Positions 53,635 to 63,051 of a DNA stretch of 64,000 nt are shown here, piece after piece. The DNA is from Mesorhizobium sp. B4-1-3 (GTDB lineage Bacteria; Pseudomonadota; Alphaproteobacteria; Rhizobiales; Rhizobiaceae). Both the position numbers and the translations under genes were made by a program. The notes beneath the pieces are model-generated. The model was not told where the DNA came from. It was given only the letters and a program-made list of their open reading frames with translations, and ran no database searches. Positions within the stretch are counted from its first letter, which is position 1, and each line of letters begins with the position of its first letter. The stretch is taken from NCBI RefSeq assembly GCF_006439355.1, contig NZ_VFTG01000002.1:348485-412484 (forward strand), written 5' to 3'.

Positions 53635-55188
53635 ATGATTGACGAGGCCGCACGTGATCTCCGGCGCGAGCGCCGGCGGGGACGCACCGGCGAGGCAGGC
53701 AGCGAGTCCAGTCGTCACCCGAACTACCGATCGCTGAAGAACCCCTTCCTGCCGCAGCCGATCTTTTCCGACGATCAGGTCGCGGCCATACACGCTACCG
53801 CGCTGCGTGTGCTGGAGGAGCTCGGCATCAAGGTGCTGCTGCCCGAGGCCCGCGCCATCTACGCCAAGGCCGGCGCTTTGGTCGACGAAGACAGCCAGAT
53901 GGTCAGGATCGGCCGCGACATGGTCGAGGCTGCACTTGCCTCGGCGCCGCGCTCCATTCCGGCGCTTGGCGGCGACCGCTCCCGCGATTTGGCGCTCGAG
54001 CTCGGCTCGATGGCCTTCCTGGCCGGCTCCGGCGCGCCCAACGTTACCGATCTCGAGCGCGGCCGCCGGCCGGGAACGCTCGCCGCCTTCGAGGAATTCA
54101 CCAAGCTGATCGAGCATTTCGACGTGCTGCACATGCTTGGCCCCTGCGTCGAGCCGCAGGACATCGACAATCGCTTCCGCCACTATGCCGTCAACAGGGC
54201 GCAACTGACGCTCTCTGACAAATTCCCCTTCGTCTTCGCGCGCGGCACGCCGCAGGTCGAGGACGGTTTCGAGATGATCCGTCTGGCGCGCGGCCTTTCG
54301 CAGGACGAGTTCCGCGCCGGCGCCCATTGCTACACCGTCATCAACACCAACTCGCCGCGTCAACTGGATATCCCGATGGCGCAAGGCATCATCGACTTCG
54401 CCAAGGCCGGCCAGGTCCTGGTCATCACGCCCTTCTGCCTGGCCGGCGCGATGGCGCCGATCACGGTTGCCGGCGCGCTGACCTTGCAGCATGCCGAGGC
54501 GCTGGCCGGGCTGACGCTGGCCCAGATCGTGCGGCCCGGCGCGCCGGTGGTCTATGGCTCCTTCTCCTCCAATGTCGACATGAAGTCCGGCGCGCCGGCC
54601 TTCGGCACGCCGGAACACATCAAGGCGACGCTTGGGGCGGGGCAGCTCGCCCGCCACACCGGCCTGCCTTGGCGCTCCGGCGGCGGCAGCGCCGCCAATG
54701 TTTCCGACGCGCAGGCGGCGCACGAGACGCAGTTCGCGCTGTGGGGCTCCGTGCTCGCCGGCGCCACCATGTGCATCCACGCCGCCGGCTGGCTGGAAGG
54801 CGGCTTGAGCGTTTCCCTGGAAAAGCTGATCACCGACGTGGAGGCGCTGCAGACGATTGCCGAGCTCTGCGCCACGACGCCGGGCGACGCCGATGCCATC
54901 GGTTTCGAGGCCATCGCCGAAGTGCAGCCCGGCGGCCACTTCTTCTCCGCCGCTCACACCATGTCGCGCTACCGCACCGCCTTCTATGAGCCCCTGGTCG
55001 CCGACTGGTCGAATTTCGGCAACTGGACGCAATCCGGTTCGAAGACGGCGACGGAGCGCGCGACCGGCATCTGGAAGCGCATTCTCGCCGACTTCCAGCC
55101 GCCGGCCTCCGCCGCCGCTGCCGCCGGCGTGCTCGACGAGTTCATAGCGAAGCGCACCGAGGAAGGTGGCGCGGCTCCGGTCTCCTGA
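53635..55188 (+). CDS. Trimethylamine methyltransferase (MttB) family protein, non-pyrrolysine type
   Basis: 517 residues of the MttB superfamily, uninterrupted by any TAG codon, so it is a non-pyrrolysine member. Family segments include PIFSDDQVAAIHATALRVLE, GSGAPNVTDLERG, VYGSFSSNVDMKSGAPAFGT and WRSGGGSAAN. Characterised non-pyrrolysine homologues demethylate quaternary amines such as glycine betaine, proline betaine or carnitine, passing the methyl to a corrinoid protein. No corrinoid protein gene is adjacent. AAGGAGG precedes the ATG. It follows the FAD/GcvT gene and shares its presumed TetR-type control; the intervening hairpins may alter expression ratio. Confidence 0.9.
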   Translation: MIDEAARDLRRERRRGRTGEAGSESSRHPNYRSLKNPFLPQPIFSDDQVAAIHATALRVLEELGIKVLLPEARAIYAKAGALVDEDSQMVRIGRDMVEAALASAPRSIPALGGDRSRDLALELGSMAFLAGSGAPNVTDLERGRRPGTLAAFEEFTKLIEHFDVLHMLGPCVEPQDIDNRFRHYAVNRAQLTLSDKFPFVFARGTPQVEDGFEMIRLARGLSQDEFRAGAHCYTVINTNSPRQLDIPMAQGIIDFAKAGQVLVITPFCLAGAMAPITVAGALTLQHAEALAGLTLAQIVRPGAPVVYGSFSSNVDMKSGAPAFGTPEHIKATLGAGQLARHTGLPWRSGGGSAANVSDAQAAHETQFALWGSVLAGATMCIHAAGWLEGGLSVSLEKLITDVEALQTIAELCATTPGDADAIGFEAIAEVQPGGHFFSAAHTMSRYRTAFYEPLVADWSNFGNWTQSGSKTATERATGIWKRILADFQPPASAAAAAGVLDEFIAKRTEEGGAAPVS

Positions 55189-55315
55189 TTTGACGAAAAC
55201 GTAATAAATTCGAGACCTTCGCCCTTCAGGATATAGTCAAAACGATCTGGCATCGGATCGCGAGCGCGGCTACGTTGGCCGCGACGCGGAGACATGTGTT
55301 GGCGATGGACGGTAG

Positions 55316-55723
55316 ATGACGGCGCCTAGCGATTTGATGCAGGCCTTGTTCCTGAGGCTCAAGACCGATGCGTCGCTGTCGGCGCTGCTCGGCGGGGCCG
55401 GCCTGCTCGAACGTGCCGACGCCAAGGCCGCCTATCCGCATGTCACGTACGGGCGCACCAGCGCCTTCGATCTCGAGACAGGCGCCGACAACGACAATGA
55501 CCAGCTGATCACCTTGCACATCTGGTCGAAAGCTCAAGGCGAGGCCGAGACGCGCCTCATCATGGACAGCATCAAGGCGCGCCTCGATGGCGCCGCACTG
55601 TCCATTGGCCCGCGCGGCCAGACGCGCCTGTCGCTGGAATTCGCCGAGGCGCGTTACGACGAGGATCTTGCGGCCCATCACGGATTGCTGCGCTTCCGCG
55701 CCTTGACACAAGAGACCGCCTGA
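55316..55723 (+). CDS. DUF3168 protein (phage/GTA tail-completion-like), orphan
   Basis: 135 residues matching DUF3168, a tail-completion family found in gene transfer agents and phages: LMQALFLRLKTDASLSALLG, HVTYGRTSAFDLETGADND, QLITLHIWSKAQGEAETRLI. No capsid, portal or tail genes surround it, so it is detached from any phage structure here. It may be a remnant, or a stand-alone copy used by a GTA encoded elsewhere. GTA clusters are common in Rhizobiales. Confidence 0.85.
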   Translation: MTAPSDLMQALFLRLKTDASLSALLGGAGLLERADAKAAYPHVTYGRTSAFDLETGADNDNDQLITLHIWSKAQGEAETRLIMDSIKARLDGAALSIGPRGQTRLSLEFAEARYDEDLAAHHGLLRFRALTQETA

Positions 55724-55737
55724 GACGCTGGCGGGCC

Positions 55738-56124
55738 TCACAGCTGCGCCTGGATCGCGGCCTTGTCGATGACCGACCAGACCTCCCTTATGCGGCTGTC
55801 GTGGAACTCGTAGAAGACGTTCTCGGCAAAGGAAACGCGTTTGCCGTGGATCGGCAGGCCGAACAGCACACCCTTGGGATGGCAGTCGAAATGCAGGCGC
55901 GCCGCCACGCGCGGCGGCTGCGAGATCAGAAGCTCGATGTCGAAGCGCAGGTCGGGGATGGCCTCGAAATCGCTCTCCAGCATGCGGCGATAGCCAGAAA
56001 GCCCGACCGTCTCGCCATTATACTGCACCTCCTCGCCGACAAAACGGCCGAGATTGTCCCAATCCTGGTCGTTTAGGCAAGCGATGTAACCCCGGTAGAG
56101 ATTGGCAATATCCTCGCGCGTCAT
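55738..56124 (-). CDS. SnoaL-like ester cyclase / NTF2-fold protein
   Basis: 128 residues with an NTF2-like fold (ANLYRGYIACLNDQDWDNLG, EEVQYNGETVGLSGYRRML, LLISQPPRVAARLHFDC, NVFYEFHDSRIREVWSVID). The SnoaL/ester-cyclase family includes polyketide cyclases and many proteins of unknown function. The substrate cannot be told. It is convergent with the DUF3168 gene. Confidence 0.85.
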   Translation of the reverse strand: MTREDIANLYRGYIACLNDQDWDNLGRFVGEEVQYNGETVGLSGYRRMLESDFEAIPDLRFDIELLISQPPRVAARLHFDCHPKGVLFGLPIHGKRVSFAENVFYEFHDSRIREVWSVIDKAAIQAQL

Positions 56125-56339
56125 CGTATTCTCCCATGGCCGTCCGGCGTTCTACACCAGCTAGCGCGGGGCGCGGCAAGGGCAGCCAAAAAGCGTAGCG
56201 GATCGACTGTTTTTCCAGCTATCAATTCGAAGCCGGCTTGAGGAGCCTTGGTATCGGCACGCGCGGGGGTGGCGGACATGAACTTTCGATTGTTCACCGT
56301 TCATTTCACGTTCAGCCCATATGCGTTAGAACCGTGATC

Positions 56340-56639
56340 ATGAAAGATCTTGGCTTCCACCTCCGCAAAGCAGTGCTAGCGCTTGTCGCAGCCGGGCTCT
56401 TTGCGTCGCAGACGACGGCAATGCCGGTCATCGACCCGTCGGTCGACCAGCCGGTCGTGCTTGCCGCCGGCGATTGCTACGCCATCGGCCAGCAGGTCGC
56501 CGCCCAGAACGGCGGCACGCTGGCCAAGGCCTCGCAGGCGACGCGCGGCGGCCAGCAGGTCTGCGTCATCGTCGTGCTCGTTCCCGGTAAGAATGGACAG
56601 CGTCCCCGCCGCTCGGAAATCGTCGTCCCGATGGGCTGA
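56340..56639 (+). CDS. feuN: FeuN-like small periplasmic regulator
   Basis: 99 residues with a signal peptide (AVLALVAAGLFASQTTAM) and a short mature domain with two Cys (GDCYAIGQQVAAQNGGTLA, QQVCVIVVLVPGK). It is located directly upstream of the FeuP/FeuQ-like genes, 64 bp ahead, as the inhibitor gene feuN is in Sinorhizobium, where FeuN restrains FeuQ in the periplasm. The symbol rests on position and general features. ATG 56340 is used; a GTG at 56334 is possible. Confidence 0.7.
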   Translation: MKDLGFHLRKAVLALVAAGLFASQTTAMPVIDPSVDQPVVLAAGDCYAIGQQVAAQNGGTLAKASQATRGGQQVCVIVVLVPGKNGQRPRRSEIVVPMG

Positions 56640-56703
56640 CCCCTCTCGTTTCCCTGGCTGGCGGAATCGGCCTATACGTCTACCCAACAACAGGCTTCAA
56701 CCC

Positions 56704-57369
56704 ATGCGCGTGCTCGTCGTCGAGGATGACAAGGATCTCAACCGGCAGCTGGCCGATGCGCTGGTCGATGCCGGCTATGTGGTCGACCGCGCCTATGACG
56801 GCGAGGAGGGGCATTTCCTCGGCGACACCGAGCCTTACGATGCCGTGGTCCTCGATATCGGCCTGCCGCAGATGGATGGCATCAGCGTTGTCGAGCGTTG
56901 GCGTCGCGGCGGCCGCAAGATGCCGGTACTGATCCTCACCGCGCGCGACCGCTGGAGCGACAAGGTCGCCGGTATCGACGCCGGCGCCGACGACTATGTG
57001 ACAAAGCCCTTCCATATCGAGGAGGTGCTGGCCCGGGTGCGAGCACTGATCCGCCGCGCGGCTGGCCATGCTTCGTCGGAGCTCACCTGCGGGCCGCTGC
57101 GTCTGGACACCAAGGCGTCCAAGGCCGATGTGAACGGCGTGCCGCTGAAGCTCACCTCGCACGAATTCCGGCTTCTCGCTTATCTGATGCATCATATGGG
57201 CGAGGTGGTCTCGCGCACCGAACTGGTCGAGCATCTCTACGACCAGGATTTCGACCGCGATTCCAACACCATCGAGGTGTTTGTCGGCAGGCTTCGCAAG
57301 AAGATGGGTATCGACATGATCGAAACCGTGCGTGGCATGGGCTATCGCATCCGAGAGCCGGAGGCGTGA
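56704..57369 (+). CDS. feuP: OmpR-family response regulator FeuP
   Basis: 221 residues. Receiver domain with phosphoacceptor Asp51 in VVLDIGLP, acidic ED at 7-9 and Lys in YVTKPF, followed by a winged-helix output domain (LTSHEFRLLAYLMHH, DRDSNTIEVFVGRLRKKMG). FeuP controls cyclic beta-glucan export and osmoadaptation, needed for symbiosis in Sinorhizobium. It overlaps no gene but its stop is 22 bp before the feuQ ATG, so they are co-transcribed. Confidence 0.9.
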   Translation: MRVLVVEDDKDLNRQLADALVDAGYVVDRAYDGEEGHFLGDTEPYDAVVLDIGLPQMDGISVVERWRRGGRKMPVLILTARDRWSDKVAGIDAGADDYVTKPFHIEEVLARVRALIRRAAGHASSELTCGPLRLDTKASKADVNGVPLKLTSHEFRLLAYLMHHMGEVVSRTELVEHLYDQDFDRDSNTIEVFVGRLRKKMGIDMIETVRGMGYRIREPEA

Positions 57370-57391
57370 CGCGGAACCGCTGAAGCCAACG

Positions 57392-58780
57392 ATGAGAACG
57401 TGGCTTTCAAGGCTGCGGCTCTGGCCGCGCTCGCTGACCTTTCGCGTCATCGCCTTTTCGACCATTTGGGCGATCCTGACGCTGGTCGTCATCTTCACCC
57501 TTATCACCACGCTTTACCGCCAGGCCAGCGAGCGCGGCTTCGACAGCCTGCTGTCGGCGCATCTTTTCAACCTGATCGGCTCCGTCGGCATTTCCGACAA
57601 CGGCGCGCTGACCGGCTCGCCCGACCTCGGCGACCTGCGCTTTTCCGAGCCGAATTCCGGCTGGTACTGGTCGGTGGAGCCCGCCTCCGAAGGCGTGCAT
57701 GGCGAAATCCATTCCTCCTCGATGACGACTTCGCTCCTGTCTCCGAGCGTCGCGGAGGTGCCGTTCAACGCGAACTTCCAGCGCAGCTACTCGATGGAAG
57801 GCATCAAGGGCGAGCAGCTCGAAGTGTTCGAGAGCGAGTTCGTGCTGGATGCCAAGAACCGCGCCGCGCGTTTCCGCGTCATGGGCAACCACAGCGAATT
57901 GGAGCAGGAGATCGCCAGCTTCCAGCGCCGCCTGCTCACCTATCTGTCGCTGTTCGGCGTCGGCATGATCGCCATCAACGCCATCGCCATCTTATTAGGG
58001 CTCCAGCCCTTGCGCCGGGTCCGCAACGCGCTGGCCATGGTGCGCGAAGGCACCGCGCAGCGGCTCGACGGCAGCTTCCCGGCCGAGATCGAGCCGCTGG
58101 CCAACGAGACCAACGCGCTGATCGAGAACAACCGTCGCATCGTCGAGCGCTCGCGCACGCAGGTCGGCAACCTTGCCCATTCGCTGAAGACGCCTTTGGC
58201 CGTGCTGATCAATGAGGGCCGCGCGCTCGGCGGCGCCAAGGGCCAGCTGATTGCCGAGCAGGCCGCCTCGATGCAGAAGCAGGTCGAGCATTATCTGCAG
58301 CGCGCGCGCGTCGCCGCGCAGCGCGACAGCGTCGTCTTCCGCACCCCGGTTTCGCCTCTGGTCGAGCGCATGGTGCGCGTTTTGCGCAAGCTCAACCCGC
58401 AAACGCCGCTGACGCTGTCGCTGCCGCCGGCCGAGATCGTCTTTGCCGGCGAGCGCGAGGATCTCGAGGAACTGCTCGGCAATCTGCTCGACAATGCGAT
58501 GAAATGGGCAAAGAGCGCTGTTGCCGTGACGATCGCCACTATTTCGGGAAGCGGCAACCTGTTTGAAATCGTTATAGAGGATGACGGTCCGGGCATTCCC
58601 GAGGACATGGCGCGAGAGGTGTTGAAGCGTGGCAAGAGACTGGACGAGACGAAGCCGGGAACGGGGCTTGGCCTTGCCATTGTCGCCGACCTCGTCAATG
58701 AGTATGGAGGCTCGCTGGCGCTGGAACGGTCCGGCATGGGCGGCTTGAGGGTGGTGGTGAGATTGCGGAGCCTTCAGTGA
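57392..58780 (+). CDS. feuQ: Sensor histidine kinase FeuQ
   Basis: 462 residues. Two membrane helices (FRVIAFSTIWAILTLVVIFT near 20-40 and LSLFGVGMIAINAIAILLG near 190-208) flank a periplasmic sensor domain that FeuN is believed to contact. The phosphorylated His is residue 263 in LAHSLKTPLAVL, and the ATPase has NLLDNAMKWAK, DDGPGIP and GTGLGLAIVADL. The linking HAMP-like region is LRRVRNALAMVREG. PhoQ-like overall. Confidence 0.9.
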   Translation: MRTWLSRLRLWPRSLTFRVIAFSTIWAILTLVVIFTLITTLYRQASERGFDSLLSAHLFNLIGSVGISDNGALTGSPDLGDLRFSEPNSGWYWSVEPASEGVHGEIHSSSMTTSLLSPSVAEVPFNANFQRSYSMEGIKGEQLEVFESEFVLDAKNRAARFRVMGNHSELEQEIASFQRRLLTYLSLFGVGMIAINAIAILLGLQPLRRVRNALAMVREGTAQRLDGSFPAEIEPLANETNALIENNRRIVERSRTQVGNLAHSLKTPLAVLINEGRALGGAKGQLIAEQAASMQKQVEHYLQRARVAAQRDSVVFRTPVSPLVERMVRVLRKLNPQTPLTLSLPPAEIVFAGEREDLEELLGNLLDNAMKWAKSAVAVTIATISGSGNLFEIVIEDDGPGIPEDMAREVLKRGKRLDETKPGTGLGLAIVADLVNEYGGSLALERSGMGGLRVVVRLRSLQ

Positions 58781-58916
58781 TGTTTCCTATCGATTTGCGT
58801 GCGGCTGCCAACGGCCAAATTTCAGACAAATATCAACAGTATGGCGATGAAAACCTCCTGATGGCGCGCCCCCAGCCCATCCAGTTCCGTCCCGCTGAAG
58901 AGAACCGGTTGCCGGC

Positions 58917-59354
58917 ATGAAGATTCGCGTCGCGCTCGTTTCCGCCCTGCTCGCCGTTTCCGGCTGCACGACGCTGGGCAGGGTTGGTCCGACCTCTCCT
59001 GTCACGCCTGTCTCCACGCCGCCGACCGGGGGCAAGGTATCGACCAGCATCGTTTCGGCCATGAATGGCGGGCTTATCGGCGGATCGATCGGCTCGGGCC
59101 TCAGCGATGCCGAAAAGCGCAAGGGGCTGGAGGCGGAGTACAAGGCGCTGGAATACAACACCAGCGGCCAGAAAGTGACGTGGAAGAGCGACAACTCCTC
59201 GCATTATGGCGAGGTGACCGCCGCCCAGCCCTACCGTGTCGGCTCGCAGGACTGCCGCCAGTACACCCACACTGTCTATACCAGCGGCGCGGGCGTCACG
59301 GCGCGTGGCACCGCCTGCCGCAACGCCGACGGCAGCTGGACGCCGCTGACCTAG
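58917..59354 (+). CDS. 17-kDa surface antigen-like glycine-zipper lipoprotein
   Basis: 145 residues with a lipoprotein signal (RVALVSALLAVSGC, lipobox Cys17), a Thr/Pro-rich linker, a glycine zipper (MNGGLIGGSIGSGLSDAEKR) and a C-terminal beta-rich part (VGSQDCRQYTHTVYTSGAG) as in the rickettsial 17-kDa antigen and RcsF/SlyB relatives. It is probably outer-membrane anchored, with a structural role. It is separate from the feu operon by 136 bp. Confidence 0.88.
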   Translation: MKIRVALVSALLAVSGCTTLGRVGPTSPVTPVSTPPTGGKVSTSIVSAMNGGLIGGSIGSGLSDAEKRKGLEAEYKALEYNTSGQKVTWKSDNSSHYGEVTAAQPYRVGSQDCRQYTHTVYTSGAGVTARGTACRNADGSWTPLT

Positions 59355-59484
59355 AAGACAAGCCGGGCCTGCCTAATTATTCGCTCGGGTTGACTTCGAT
59401 CAAGGTCGGGCGGCGCTCCCGCCGTCAAAGCGTCGCACGATGGTCGTGTTGGCAGGGCAGGGCTCTGCCGTTATTGGAATAGGC

Positions 59485-60621
59485 ATGCTGTTCTGGGTCA
59501 TAGCCGCAATCCTCACGCTGGGCGCCAGCTTGGCGGTGCTGTTGCCGCTCACTGGCGGCGTGAAGGGCGGGTCGCCGGCCGGCGACCACGATCTCGAAGT
59601 CTATCGCGACCAGCTTTCCGAGCTCGACCGCGACATGGCGCGTGGCCTGATCCAGCCCGCGGAGGCCGAGGAGGCGCGCGCCGAGATCGGCCGCCGCATC
59701 CTGCGTCTGGGCGCGGCTATGCAGCCGGGCGCCGCAACGCCCAAGCCCGCGCGCAGCGCCAGATGGGTCGCCAGCGTGGCTGTACTTGCGGTTCCGCTGC
59801 TGAGCTGGGGCCTTTACAGCATGCTCGGCTCTCCCGATCTGCCGTCGCAGCCGCTGGCCGAGCGTCTCGCCAAGAACCCGGCTGATTCCTCGGTCGACGA
59901 ACTGGTCGCGCGTGCCGAAGCCCATCTCGCCGCCAATCCGGCGGACGGCAAGGGCTGGGACGTGCTGGCGCCGATCTATCTTCGGCTGCAGCGCTTTCCT
60001 GACGCCGTGACCGCCTATCGCAACGCCATCCGGCTCGACGGCGATAGCGCCGTGCGCCAGTCGGGTCTTGGCGAGGCGATCGCCAGCGCCGCAGGCGGCA
60101 TCGTTTCGGCGGACGCCCAAAACGCCTTCGAGGCGGCTCTGAAGCTCGATCCGGCTAATGCCAAGGCGAATTTCTACCTGGCGGTCGGCCTCGCCCAGGA
60201 AGGCAAGAAGGCCGAGGCCGTTGCCGCCTGGCAGAAGATGCTCGGCCAGCTTGCGCCGGATTCGCCTTGGCGCAGTGCCGTCCAGCAGGCGCTTGCCGAG
60301 GCGGGCGGCCCCGCAGTCGCCGATGCCGCGCCGGCCACCGGCCCCGACGCGCAGCAGGTGGAAGCCGCGAAGCAGATGTCGCCGCAGGACCGGCAGGCGA
60401 TGATCGAGACCATGGTGGCCGGATTGGACGACAAATTGAAGCAGAATCCCCGCGACGAGGAAGGATGGATGCGGCTCATCCGTTCCTATGTCGTGCTTGG
60501 CAAGGCCGACCAGGCGCGCGCCGCGCTCGGCCGCGCTGTCGCCGCTTTTGGTGCCGATAGCGCGCAGGCCAAGAAATTCACCGCCTTCGCCGCCTCGCTC
60601 GGCGTGACGGCGACGGAGTAA
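59485..60621 (+). CDS. ccmI: Cytochrome c biogenesis protein CcmI/CycH
   Basis: 378 residues. Two N-terminal membrane helices ([20 protein letters not shown] and [20 protein letters not shown]) enclose a cytoplasmic loop with [20 protein letters not shown], the CcmI signature, followed by periplasmic TPR repeats (about 150-370). It acts as an apocytochrome chaperone. ATG 59485 matches family starts; the frame continues upstream to 59440. It is the first gene of the ccmI-ccmE-ccmF-ccmH operon. Confidence 0.94.
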   Translation: MLFWVIAAILTLGASLAVLLPLTGGVKGGSPAGDHDLEVYRDQLSELDRDMARGLIQPAEAEEARAEIGRRILRLGAAMQPGAATPKPARSARWVASVAVLAVPLLSWGLYSMLGSPDLPSQPLAERLAKNPADSSVDELVARAEAHLAANPADGKGWDVLAPIYLRLQRFPDAVTAYRNAIRLDGDSAVRQSGLGEAIASAAGGIVSADAQNAFEAALKLDPANAKANFYLAVGLAQEGKKAEAVAAWQKMLGQLAPDSPWRSAVQQALAEAGGPAVADAAPATGPDAQQVEAAKQMSPQDRQAMIETMVAGLDDKLKQNPRDEEGWMRLIRSYVVLGKADQARAALGRAVAAFGADSAQAKKFTAFAASLGVTATE

Positions 60622-60625
60622 GGCA

Positions 60626-61069
60626 ATGACGCGCAAGCAGAAGCGGTTGTCGGTGATCCTGGCGGGGCTGGCTTTCCTCGGTGCCGCTGCCGGGCTCACC
60701 TTCTATGCGCTGGGACAGAAGGCGTCCTATTTCTACATGCCGGCAGAGCTGGCAACGGCAAGCGTCCAGCCCGGACAGCGCATCCGCCTTGGCGGCCTCG
60801 TGGCGAGCGGCACTGTCATGCGCGGCAACGGCGCAACCGTGGCGTTCTCGGTTACCGACACGCAAAAATCCGTCAAGGTGACCTACACCGGTATCCTGCC
60901 CGATCTCTTCCGCGAGGGGCAGGGCGTCATAACCGAGGGCGCTTTCGGCCCGGATGGGGTTTTCGTCGCCGACAGCGTGTTGGCCAAGCATGACGAGCGC
61001 TATATGCCGAAAGAAGTCGCTGACGGCCTGAAGGCCAAGGGCGTCTGGGTGGAAAGCAAGAGCCAATAA
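60626..61069 (+). CDS. ccmE: Heme chaperone CcmE/CycJ
   Basis: 147-residue periplasmic heme carrier anchored by one helix ([20 protein letters not shown]). The covalent heme-binding His is residue 122 in [10 protein letters not shown], with the conserved Tyr following. It passes heme to CcmF/CcmH. Four bp separate it from ccmI and it overlaps the ccmF ATG by one base. Confidence 0.96.
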   Translation: MTRKQKRLSVILAGLAFLGAAAGLTFYALGQKASYFYMPAELATASVQPGQRIRLGGLVASGTVMRGNGATVAFSVTDTQKSVKVTYTGILPDLFREGQGVITEGAFGPDGVFVADSVLAKHDERYMPKEVADGLKAKGVWVESKSQ

Positions 61070-63051
61070 TGGTTGAGACCGGACATTTCGCGCTCGTCCT
61101 CGCCTTCGCGCTGTCGCTGGTACAGATGCTGGTGCCGCTGGTCGGCGCCCGCACCGGCAACCAGCGGCTGATGGCGGTCGGCGGTCCTGTCACGGTCACC
61201 GGCTTCGCGTTGACCGCGTTGTCCTTTGCCGCCCTCGCAAGCGCCTATGCCAGCTCGGACTTTTCGGTGGCGAGCGTGTGGGAGAACTCCCACTCCCTGC
61301 AGCCGATGATCTACAAGATCACCGGCACCTGGGGAAACCACGAAGGCTCGATGCTGCTGTGGGTGCTGATCCTCACCTTCTTCGGCGCGCTCGTCGCCGT
61401 CTTCGGCAACAATCTGCCGGCAAGCCTGAAGGCCAATGTGCTGGCCGTGCAGGGCATGATCGGCGCCGCCTTCTTCCTGTTCATCCTGGCGACCTCCAAT
61501 CCGTTTATCCGCCTCAATCCGGCGCCGATCGAGGGCCGCGACCTCAACCCGATCCTGCAGGACCTCGGTCTCGCCATCCATCCGCCGATGCTTTATCTCG
61601 GCTATGTCGGCTTCTCGATCTGCTTCTCCTTCTCGGTCGCGGCGCTGATCGAGGGTCGTATCGACGCCTCCTGGGCGCGCTGGGTGCGGCCGTGGACGCT
61701 CGTCGCCTGGATGTTCCTCACTGGCGGCATCGCTATGGGCTCCTACTGGGCCTATTACGAGCTCGGCTGGGGCGGCTTCTGGTTCTGGGATCCGGTCGAA
61801 AACGCCTCCTTCATGCCCTGGCTCGCCGGCACCGCGCTGCTCCATTCGGCGATCGTCATGGAGAAGCGCTCGGCGCTGAAGATCTGGACGCTGCTCTTGG
61901 CCATCCTGACCTTCTCGCTGTCGCTGCTCGGCACTTTCCTGGTGCGTTCCGGCGTGCTGACCTCCGTGCATGCCTTCGCCACCGACCCGGCGCGCGGCGT
62001 CTTCATCCTGTGCATTCTGACTTTGTTCATCGGCGGCTCGCTTGCGCTGTTTGCGCTGCGCGCCTCGCAACTGACGGCGGGCGGCCTGTTCCACCCGATC
62101 TCGCGCGAAGGCGCGCTGGTGCTGAACAATCTCTTTCTCACCACCGCCACGGCGACGGTGCTGGTCGGCACGCTCTACCCACTGGCGCTGGAGGCGCTGA
62201 CCGGCGGCAAGATCTCGGTCGGCGCTCCCTTCTTCGATCTCACCTTCGGCCCGCTGATGCTGCCGCTATTGGCCATCGTCCCGTTCGGCCCGCTGCTCGC
62301 CTGGAAGCGCGGCGACGTCATTGCCGCCTCGCAGCGGCTGATGGCGGCCTTCGCGCTCGCGATCACCGCGATGTTGGTCACCGGCCTGTTCATCGACGGC
62401 GCCTCGGTCTTTGCAGCACTCGGCGTCGGCCTTGCCGTCTGGCTGATCGCCGGTGCGCTGACCGACCTTGCCGTCAAATCCGGTTTCGGCTCCGTGGCGC
62501 CGCCCGTGATGCTTCGCCGCCTCGCCGGTCTGCCGCGCTCGGTCTTCGGCACGGCGCTTGCCCATCTCGGTCTCGGGCTGACCTTGCTCGGCATCGTCGC
62601 CACGCTCTGCTTCGGCACCGAGAAAATCCTCACCATGCGTCCCGGCGAAACAGTTGAACTCTCCGGCCACACGCTGCGCTTCGAGGGGCTCACCCCACAG
62701 AAGGGTCCGAATTTCACCGAGGATCGTGGCCGCTTCCTGCTGATCTCGGACGGCAATGCCGATGGCGCGATCACATCGGCCAAACGTTTCTACCCGGTGC
62801 GCCAGATGGTGACGACGGAGTCCGGCATCAGGACGCTGGGCTTGAGCCAGCTCTATCTGTCGCTCGGCGACGAGAACAGTGATGGTTCCGTCGTCGTGCG
62901 GCTCTGGTGGAAGCCGCTGGTGACGCTGATCTGGGGCGGCGGGCTGGTGATGATGGCGGGCGCCGCCATGTCGCTGCTCGACCGCCGCCTGCGCGTCGGC
63001 GCGCCGGCAAAGCGGCGCAAGCCGGCCGCCGCCTTGGCGAGCCCGACATGA
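61069..63051 (+). CDS. ccmF: Heme lyase subunit CcmF/CycK
   Basis: 660-residue polytopic membrane protein with the tryptophan-rich WWD domain (WGGFWFWDPVENASFMPWLA) and several conserved His near it, including those in NSHSLQPMIYK and LLHSAIV. It is the core of the cytochrome c heme lyase. Translation couples to ccmE (1-bp overlap) and ccmH (4-bp overlap). Length and helices match the family. Confidence 0.96.
   Translation: MVETGHFALVLAFALSLVQMLVPLVGARTGNQRLMAVGGPVTVTGFALTALSFAALASAYASSDFSVASVWENSHSLQPMIYKITGTWGNHEGSMLLWVLILTFFGALVAVFGNNLPASLKANVLAVQGMIGAAFFLFILATSNPFIRLNPAPIEGRDLNPILQDLGLAIHPPMLYLGYVGFSICFSFSVAALIEGRIDASWARWVRPWTLVAWMFLTGGIAMGSYWAYYELGWGGFWFWDPVENASFMPWLAGTALLHSAIVMEKRSALKIWTLLLAILTFSLSLLGTFLVRSGVLTSVHAFATDPARGVFILCILTLFIGGSLALFALRASQLTAGGLFHPISREGALVLNNLFLTTATATVLVGTLYPLALEALTGGKISVGAPFFDLTFGPLMLPLLAIVPFGPLLAWKRGDVIAASQRLMAAFALAITAMLVTGLFIDGASVFAALGVGLAVWLIAGALTDLAVKSGFGSVAPPVMLRRLAGLPRSVFGTALAHLGLGLTLLGIVATLCFGTEKILTMRPGETVELSGHTLRFEGLTPQKGPNFTEDRGRFLLISDGNADGAITSAKRFYPVRQMVTTESGIRTLGLSQLYLSLGDENSDGSVVVRLWWKPLVTLIWGGGLVMMAGAAMSLLDRRLRVGAPAKRRKPAAALASPT

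Noticed and set aside
53635..55188. Pyrrolysine-containing MttB
   Set aside because: The frame contains no TAG codon, and no pylTSBCD genes are in the window.
55316..55723. Prophage
   Set aside because: Only one tail-type gene is present with no integrase, capsid, portal or attachment repeats around it.
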